A stretch of DNA of 64,000 nucleotides from Trichuris trichiura. Its lineage: Eukaryota; Nematoda; Enoplea; Trichinellida; Trichuridae. The translations under genes were made by a program, and so were the position numbers. The DNA lies in contig JBAJFE010000004.1 in assembly GCA_037903355.1 (NCBI GenBank), positions 4,758,001 through 4,822,000 on the forward strand, given 5' to 3'. This document shows, piece after piece, positions 61,101 through 64,000 of this stretch. Numbering within the stretch: the first letter of the stretch is position 1; each line of letters starts with the position of its first letter. Below the pieces are notes generated by a model. That model saw only the letters and a list, made by a program, of their open reading frames with translations. It did no database searches and was not told the origin of the DNA.

Positions 61101-61837
61101 GCACCTGGCAGATCAGAGGGCGCCGATTGACAATAAAATATTCACACGAGGTCACCTCTGACAGATCTACGAGGTCACTGAGGCTTGATTGATCGGTCTG
61201 TCAGTAATCCCTCTTGAACTCGTTTCACCTCAATTGTACTACCAGTATATAAGCGATGAATGTTATACTAATAAACCCCTTTTGCTTACTGTATCTCAAA
61301 AACACGCTGAGTATGGTTACTAACACTTCATCTGCAACAGTATCTGTAAGTAAACTTTAAAATGCCCTAACAACGAATGGATGAGGATGATACCTAAAAG
61401 ACACCCAGTCTTTCGAAACAACCAATTTTAGTGTAAAAGCCTTGTAAATACTTTTAGTATTAGTAGCAACGTTTATGTAAAGGAAACAGTGGCTGCTTGG
61501 CGAGAAAAACATGCTCATTTTGCTTTTTACTATATGCTTCACGTTTTCAACTTACAGTACAGCGAACCTGCAACTCCTTGTTTGCCTTTCTAATTTACAC
61601 TACGACAAACCTGCGTTTCCTTGTGCACTTTTATAAATTACTGTATGTTTGCGGGCAGCTATCGGATAGGACCCGAAAAATTAGTGGAAGAGAAGTTAAG
61701 AAAAACGTTACCTTGCAGACAGGTTCAATCTCCACGACGGAAAAATCGTCTCCATATATCGCTTGTAAAGCCATAAGTTCTTCTTGAGCGGCTACGCAGA
61801 GATATTCAAATGCGACCATTTCATCTACCCAAAGCAC
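37173..61837 (-). CDS. gcn-2: GCN2 (EIF2AK4) eIF2alpha kinase, 12 exons
   Basis: Exons, 5' to 3': 61837-61712, 53834-53713, 53661-53559, 51789-51443, 51391-51342, 51144-50013, 40593-40233, 40187-39948, 39901-39512, 39465-39004, 38534-38138 and 38086-37173. They sum to 4644 nt (1547 aa). GCN2 senses uncharged tRNA and ribosome stalling and phosphorylates eIF2alpha in the cytosol. Residues about 10-130 are the RWD domain that binds GCN1 (ELMALQAIYGDDF; YPMLPPRIKITE). About 240-470 is a pseudokinase. About 509-855 is the kinase, with GKGGFGDV, AIK lysine, HRDLKPSN, DFGLA and a T-loop threonine in NVGTLLY; GPE replaces APE, and an acidic insert precedes the C-lobe. About 960-1350 is HisRS-like (FDLRFPFARLL motif 2), and the rest is the C-terminal dimer/ribosome domain. 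Introns 1 (7.9 kb) and 6 (9.4 kb) are full of transposons. Confidence 0.95.
38698..38924. repeat. palindrome of PLE termini in GCN2 intron 10
   Basis: Two arms of about 110 bp mirror each other around 38811: AAATATCTTTATTATGGAGT and CCCGTTTAATGTGCA on the left, their complements on the right. Each arm carries a CTGAAGA/hairpin/GAAAGCTCCGG motif (minus 38789-38758, plus 38835-38867). The plus copy is intact, with stem GGGTC/GACCC. It is the bulk of the roughly 0.5-kb intron between exons 10 and 11. Confidence 0.85.
40913..41107. mobile_element. 195-bp MITE of the CAGTTGAAC pogo/Tigger family
   Basis: Starts CAGTTGAACTTTCAAAGTTG and ends TTACGGAGGTTCAACTG, with TA at both sides. The TIR is shared with the 806-bp element at 59567-60372. 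No coding capacity. In GCN2 intron 6. Confidence 0.8.
41560..41850 (+). repeat. PLE family B terminal fragment
   Basis: A plus-strand motif GCTGATAACGGAACAAGAGCAGTCCCAGAAC (41724-41754) is followed by AACAATTTGCTCGTCTATTC, the same order as the tails at 29.6 kb and 49.0 kb on the minus strand. Diverged; boundaries uncertain. Confidence 0.4.
42470..43305. mobile_element. non-autonomous hAT element (836 bp)
   Basis: Starts CAGTGATTCCCAAAGGGGG and ends TTGGGAAAAACTG. Flanked by a perfect 8-bp duplication ACCTAGAC (42462-42469 and 43306-43313). Subterminal GGGGGCCC runs recur near both ends. Short minus-strand open frames inside (42551-42886, 42896-43120) are not recognisable as transposase. In GCN2 intron 6. 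Confidence 0.9.
43500..43640 (+). pseudogene. PLE reverse-transcriptase fragment, family C
   Basis: The plus strand reads FKRYANDISVIVKKGNVDVL then IPFLQTLPN followed by a stop. This is PLE motif 5 (RY.DD.FVI) with its second catalytic aspartate region changed to YAND. The flanking sequence is not readable as RT, so only a fragment survives. Confidence 0.5.
43785..44245. repeat. inverted repeat (85-bp arms) carrying a well-preserved ribozyme-like motif
   Basis: Arms 43785-43870 and 44160-44245 are near-perfect complements, sharing GACGATTTTGCGGTTTAGCA and TTAACGTTT...AACGTTAAACAGCGGAG. Between them, on the minus strand at 43895-43861, is CTGATGACGGGCC...GGCCCGAAAGCTCCG with a 5-bp stem unlike that of the other copies but still fully paired. 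Confidence 0.8.
44316..45064 (+). pseudogene. PLE remnant, family C (RT thumb and GIY-YIG)
   Basis: Two abutting plus-strand frames. The first ends HPMNVKLGIITGMVDRAVSLCD...HYIYREQSDFP, the PLE thumb region. The second contains PPYNIISRCENAYLRKMGHVVSHSFKQHQ, a GIY-YIG endonuclease in which the second motif and glycine are degraded. Inactive. In GCN2 intron 6, antisense to the host gene. Confidence 0.6.
45065..45983. other. GCN2 intron sequence, nothing recognised
   Basis: No TE end, coding frame or repeat partner was recognised in this stretch. The last 30 bases (TTCTTGGTACGGGACCGTA) match the outer end of the PLE family A terminus. Confidence 0.3.
45984..46709. repeat. 726-bp near-perfect palindrome with ribozyme-like motifs at both ends
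   Basis: Arms of about 345 bp mirror each other around 46346; they share TAGTCAAGTGAGCAGCAT, CAACAAAATGGAGAAGAACC and many others. Near the outer ends are CTGAAGA/GACCC motifs: minus 46067-46033 and plus 46622-46655 (stem GGGTC/GACCC, then GAAAGCTACGG). The arms look like two 3' ends of one PLE joined head to head. Deep in GCN2 intron 6. Confidence 0.9.
47229..47571. repeat. 343-bp palindrome, PLE family B-like tail
   Basis: Arms mirror around 47400. Both contain TTCTACGGC, TGTGTGTTGG, GCTCTACCAACGAA, GATGAGCG and CAGAAACAATACACT. The centre is a collapsed CTGAATA/GTTCCGAAAGC motif. Part of the left arm also matches 18990-19070. Confidence 0.8.
47658..48819 (-). mobile_element. 1.16-kb Tigger deletion derivative
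   Basis: Same TIRs as the 31643-35036 copy (CAGTCAGCCCTCGTTATCTG; right end complement) and TA at both sides. The minus strand keeps only the C-terminal acidic part of the transposase (EELMQSPTSSDDDVIEDREA, 48711-48193), about 75-80% alike, with HTH and DDE regions deleted. It split an older repeat whose halves lie at 47571-47657 and 48822-48905. Confidence 0.85.
48905..49750 (-). mobile_element. PLE family B 3' fragment
   Basis: Co-linear with 29519-30250: TGCAAAATGCACTACCAATG, a decayed motif at 49065-49035, CATTTAATTTAGCTC-like spacer and a degraded GIY-YIG part near 49500. No intact frame. In GCN2 intron 6. Confidence 0.5.
52580..53335. repeat. 756-bp palindrome (330-bp arms, ~90-bp spacer)
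   Basis: Left arm 52595-52925 and right arm 53000-53330 are complementary at roughly 85%. Both encode a related short peptide reading outwards (…FKLVEFKRH…, in the right arm …SNWSNLNNI…). No TIR, target duplication or known TE domain. In GCN2 intron 3 (53558-51790). Confidence 0.8.
54290..54723 (+). pseudogene. Tigger transposase C-terminal piece, split by the PLE insertion
   Basis: The plus strand reads KAWNDVPKQFMHRA, DFKDSALCEI, DILNLEPDELKENQKE and LQWLEDNDCNPVQM...RDIQASLWPYNC. This is the order of the C-terminal region after the DDE domain in Tigger/TIGD proteins. The frame continues at 59391 (VRNKRTLSSSSLQ...) after the 4667-bp PLE insertion. A related remnant is at 11565-11830. Antisense within GCN2 intron 1. 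Confidence 0.5.
55160..57283 (-). pseudogene. Penelope-like RT with GIY-YIG endonuclease, lightly damaged
   Basis: N-terminal domain 57283-56745 (LSENEKHILEKGLNFVPTP; NRIITKADKGN). RT core 56716-55700 has GLPKVHKP, PLRPIVS, VKDLFPSIP, QSNGVPMGSPLSP, RYVDDIFVI (catalytic YVDD) and LPFLDALI. GIY-YIG follows at about 55560-55490 (SGIYIGETGNTLEHRFNEH). The frame breaks twice: a 1-nt shift near 56745 before EPAITKMTT, and loss of one A in an A-run near 55475. The C-terminal tail resumes at 55400-55155. PLE proteins nick DNA and reverse-transcribe their own RNA. With only two small lesions this copy is young. Confidence 0.92.
57284..57575 (+). pseudogene. PLE GIY-YIG endonuclease, inverted copy (first part)
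   Basis: The plus strand reads LGFRVFFKSS, KIPANKKTGLIYAVECSCS, GIYIGETGNTLEHRFNEHIKK and NGTNLTTQRGRPIVDPKITM, nearly identical to the minus-strand copy. The A-run here has the extra A, so the frame stays open. The frame is cut at 57576 by a TIR element and resumes at 58518 (ASAVVEHAAQC...). Confidence 0.9.
57576..58517. mobile_element. 942-bp TIR element inserted in the PLE, carrying telomere-like repeats
   Basis: Ends GGGTCTTGTATGTTTCGCGG and, reversed, GGGGTCTAGTATGTTTCACG; the TIR extends through GGGCGCCGGAAG (~30 bp). The target duplication is AAGCCT (57570-57575, 58518-58523). The uninterrupted sequence is preserved in the other PLE copy near 55370, confirming the insertion point. No transposase recognised; the minus-strand frame 58438-58205 is of unknown nature. 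Superfamily not assigned. Confidence 0.85.
57801..57914. repeat. interstitial (TTAGGC)n-type telomeric repeat tract
   Basis: About 18 tandem CCTAAG units with a few variants (CCTCAG, CCTAAA, CCTGCC). The complementary strand is TTAGGC, the canonical nematode telomere unit. It lies inside the 942-bp TIR element, not at a chromosome end. Confidence 0.9.
58518..58697 (+). pseudogene. PLE C-terminal tail, inverted copy (second part)
   Basis: Reads ASAVVEHAAQC, then HPKVSCYENNLRLRRIKEALYIRHN, matching 55385-55170 on the other strand. One in-frame stop. It runs into the 182-bp insertion at 58698. Confidence 0.8.
58698..58879 (+). mobile_element. 182-bp ribozyme-like element with 11-bp target duplication
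   Basis: Flanked by AAATATTGTGG on both sides (58687-58697 and 58880-58890). The unduplicated site is seen in the minus-strand PLE copy near 55190. It contains TTGGTACGGGAGCGTATG, then inverted CATAATGTAAA...TTTATTACGG and its complement around a central motif CTGAAGACGGGTC...GAAAGCTCCGGAG (58790-58826). It has no coding capacity. It looks like a minimal non-autonomous PLE satellite (retrozyme-like). Confidence 0.75.
59567..60372 (-). mobile_element. 806-bp pogo/Tigger element, CAGTTGAACC family
   Basis: Starts CAGTTGAACCTCCGTAAATT and ends with the complement (AACTTACGGAAGTTAAACAG), with TA at both sides. The minus strand (60250-59775) keeps a transposase fragment: LSWFKQMRAVNARISDPVIQE then FQPSNG, a stop where the family has tryptophan, LEKFKLRRKISQK and VETLENFIETFRYF. 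This is the CENP-B-type HTH and the start of the catalytic region. No DDE motif remains. In GCN2 intron 1. Confidence 0.8.
60588..61640. repeat. dispersed repeat, copy B, with a nested insertion
   Basis: Matches 18296-18870 except for a 437-bp insertion at 60981-61417. The repeat ends about 70 bp inside intron 1 from the first coding exon of GCN2, so it may overlap regulatory sequence. Confidence 0.75.
60981..61417. mobile_element. 437-bp insertion with 12-bp target duplication
   Basis: ACAACCAATTTT is duplicated at 60969-60980 and 61418-61429; copy A at 18.6 kb shows the single site region. The 3' part (GTATCTGTAAGTAAACTTTA, AACGAATGGATGAG) matches PLE family B tails at 29.5 kb and 48.97 kb. 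The 5' part (a TATATAAGCG then AATAAACCCC) is unfamiliar. The 12-bp duplication matches that of the family A PLE, supporting PLE-mediated insertion. Confidence 0.65.
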
Positions 61838-62394
61838 TTTGACTACACTCGGTCGTGTTAATAATTACTAATTTCGGTCGAGTGTTCTCTATAACCGCAT
61901 TGCTACCATGTAAGCAAACGGCTTGCTATCCTTTAATGACCAATGTCATAGCTCATAACGGAAATTTACTAAAAAGCGTAGCAAATGTCTTTTACGTCTT
62001 AGAGATGGACGCGATACTCACCGTAAGCGCGCCTTCCATGGAAACAGTAACTCCCAGTATCGAAACGACCGCAATATATTATTGCATTAAAAAACACACC
62101 ACAATATCTCAATGGCTGCCTACTCTAAGTGTACCGTAAACATTGATAATGAAGTGAGTGTAGTTGCGGCTTTCGCCTATCCACTTTCTCCGCCCTGAAT
62201 ACTAGTTTTATTCCTTTAATCACATTCAAGAAATAGTGCGCTTTATTTTGCTGTATATCATGTAGACAAACCGTTCGCTTAGACGCGCGGCTTCCACTAG
62301 ATAGCAATTGCTTGGAGAGCGGCTCACATTGACGCCAACCATGTTGACGCAGTGCTCACGTTGACGCAAAGGAGTTCGCAGTCACAGAAAATTC

Positions 62395-62960
62395 GCAACC
62401 AGGACAACTTTCCGTGGTGAACTTTTTGACAGCAACTGCCGCGGCTAGTTCCGTTCTTCTCTAGTCTTTATTACGGCCGTTTTGACGCGACCATGACTGT
62501 AAGTGAACGCAGTCTTCAGTTGGACTTGCTGCACTGTTGCACAAGGTATAATATTTTGCTTACATGTCAAGTAGAAACAGGGAGAAGAAAAACGTAGTTG
62601 TTCTTGCTTGTTGGATGAATTGTAGCTGTTCCTACTTGTTGAAATTCATGTCGAATGTCCCTTAGTGACTTGCTCCATTTATACTGGGCAATTTTTGTGC
62701 ACAGCAGTACAACAGCCTAAGCAAGAACAGCTACGTTTTTCTTCCCCCGTTTCTGATTGGCATAAACAAATGTTGTACCTTGTAACAGCGCAACAAGTCC
62801 AACTGAAAATCCCATTCATTTACCATCATGATCGCGTCATAACGGCCGTAACAAAGAATAGAGAAGAACAGAACCAGCCGCGGAGAGTGAGTGTCAAAAA
62901 GTTAGCAGCGGCTACTTGGCAAATGTGAGCTGCCTGGCAGCAGGTTGTCTCGGTGGTAAG
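62395..62960. repeat. ~565-bp imperfect inverted repeat (foldback)
   Basis: The left arm (62395-62615) pairs with the right arm (62715-62960): GTTCTTCTCTA, TTACGGCCGTT, TTCAGTTGGACTTG, GAAGAAAAACGTAG and TGTTCTTGCTT are shared. Near the outer right end GTTGTC-type words repeat three times. No coding or TSD was recognised. It lies upstream of GCN2. Confidence 0.7.
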
Positions 62961-63842
62961 TTGTCCCGGCGGCGAATTGTCCTGTACCCTTGAAAGGAAA
63001 TTGTTTCAGCTCGCGTCGGAACAGTACTGCGAACGGTGAACAGCCAGTGGACGAATGCACTGACGTGCTGTACGCGTAGAGTACAAATTGGCAAGAAGTC
63101 TTCCTAGTCTTCCTGTTAAATCATAGGTTCTCAAAGAGGGCGGTGAGAGAGCACAGGGGGCAGGCGTTCGAAATTACGTGAGAGGAACTCTGGCAGAATC
63201 GTCTCTAGCACAGGAGGGTTATCAGAGAGACCGGCGTAAGAGTGCTCACTGTTCACACAGGCGACGGTACAACTTTACATCCTATCATTGCTGTTCGTGT
63301 CAAAAAAATACTAGTGAAGCAAAGCGCAACTGGTCTGTGAATGGCTGAATTAGCTTGCAAATTATCAAAGTCATGTTCTGAAGATTTCATTCCCTGCGAG
63401 CCCAATATTATTATTGTGAATTAGCAGAATTTTAAATGTCCAATTCGCAGCAAGGTTTTCCTTGTCCACGCGCTTTCAGTGAAAGTATGTCTAATGACTG
63501 AAAAGTGTTCTGATGCTATGGAATCATTAGAACACTCAGATTCCCTTTTAGTTTTGTTACTCACTATGTTCATGAACAAGAGTGGTTAGCTCAGTCGTTC
63601 GCTGAACTCGCTTTTTGACTAACTACGAGAAATGTTTGGAAGGCTCCTGGAAAGACGGTGCAGTGCCTAACAGGATGCAAACTAAAGGGCCAAAATATGT
63701 TTAATCATATCTCCGTTATCTTCAGACATGTACGGAGAGGTGGCTTTGTCCAACGCTGCGCCAGCGTGCTACAAGCTGCTCCTAAAGTAATCGTTTTTCT
63801 GGTGATGTGGAAAATCTTCGTCTTTAAGTCAGAGATAACTTT
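62961..63842. other. intergenic, no gene seen
   Basis: Nothing supported. The sequence near 63575 (GGTTAGCTCAG) resembles a tRNA A box, but no B box follows. Confidence 0.3.
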
Positions 63843-64000
63843 AAATTTCTATCGAAGCTTGGTTGGGAGCCGAGGAAGATTATTCAATCTTTCCAGTAGG
63901 TTTACGGAAGTAGTGCACCGTCTAGATCGGTTGCGTATGAGTGGATAAGGCGTTTCAAGGAGGGCAAAGAGGCCATTGAAGACGACCGGAGGGGAAGTCT
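63843..64000 (+). pseudogene. mariner transposase N-terminus, runs off the window
   Basis: From 63843 the plus strand reads KFLSKLGWEPRKIIQSFQ, a TAG stop at 63897, then VYGSSAPSRSVAYEWIRRFKEGKEAIEDDRRGS. This is the paired HTH domain that opens mariner transposases (…FKLGK…, …W.KRFKEGRE..EDD.R.GRP). The stop shows the copy is probably dead. Its catalytic domain would lie beyond 64000. Confidence 0.75.

Noticed and set aside
63570..63640. tRNA gene suggested by GGTTAGCTCAG
   Set aside because: No B box or cloverleaf can be drawn downstream.

Overview
This is an animal (eukaryotic) genomic window with few genes and many transposons, and roughly 40% GC by eye. Genes have canonical spliced exons with introns from about 46 bp to more than 9 kb. 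A nematode is the best guess. A hexamer tract at 57801-57914 reads TTAGGC on the minus strand, which is the nematode telomere unit, and the beta-tubulin and mitoribosomal S15 proteins fit a nematode. The large intergenic spaces, huge TE-filled introns and abundant Penelope-like elements (PLEs) would suit a repeat-rich early-branching (clade I) nematode more than a compact one. That placement is inference.

Host genes, left to right: the 3' end of a secreted WAP-domain protein (+, 1-327); the C-terminal half of mitochondrial ribosomal protein bS15m (-, 414-940), tail-to-tail with it; a complete HEI10/CCNB1IP1-type RING E3 ligase of meiotic crossover control (-, 15966-16989, 261 aa in 4 exons); a complete beta-tubulin (+, 24425-26254, 444 aa in 6 exons, two introns with GC-AG ends); and a complete GCN2/EIF2AK4 eIF2alpha kinase (-, 37173-61837). 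I assembled GCN2 from 12 exons totalling 4644 nt, an exact multiple of three (1547 aa). It runs RWD, pseudokinase, kinase, HisRS-like, C-terminal domain.

Everything else is transposon or unassigned. hAT: two eroded ZBED5-like transposases (6.8-8.2 kb and 12.9-14.8 kb) and three non-autonomous elements with TIRs and 8-bp target duplications (TSDs). pogo/Tigger: a 3.4-kb copy with broken transposase at 31.6-35.0 kb, a 1.2-kb deletion derivative at 47.7 kb, and several others with different TIRs. Mariner: two remnants. Ty3/gypsy: an internally deleted copy at 19.1-22.1 kb. PLEs: at least three families. The largest PLE insertion (54724-59390, 12-bp TSD) is a head-to-head pair inside GCN2 intron 1, itself hit by two later insertions.

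The most striking unexplained pattern is a short structured motif, CTGAnGA then a 5-bp hairpin then GAAAGCTC. It recurs at the ends of PLE copies with compensatory stem changes and is often arranged as large head-to-head palindromes. It resembles the hammerhead ribozyme motifs known from PLE terminal repeats. I could form helices II and III on paper but not helix I.
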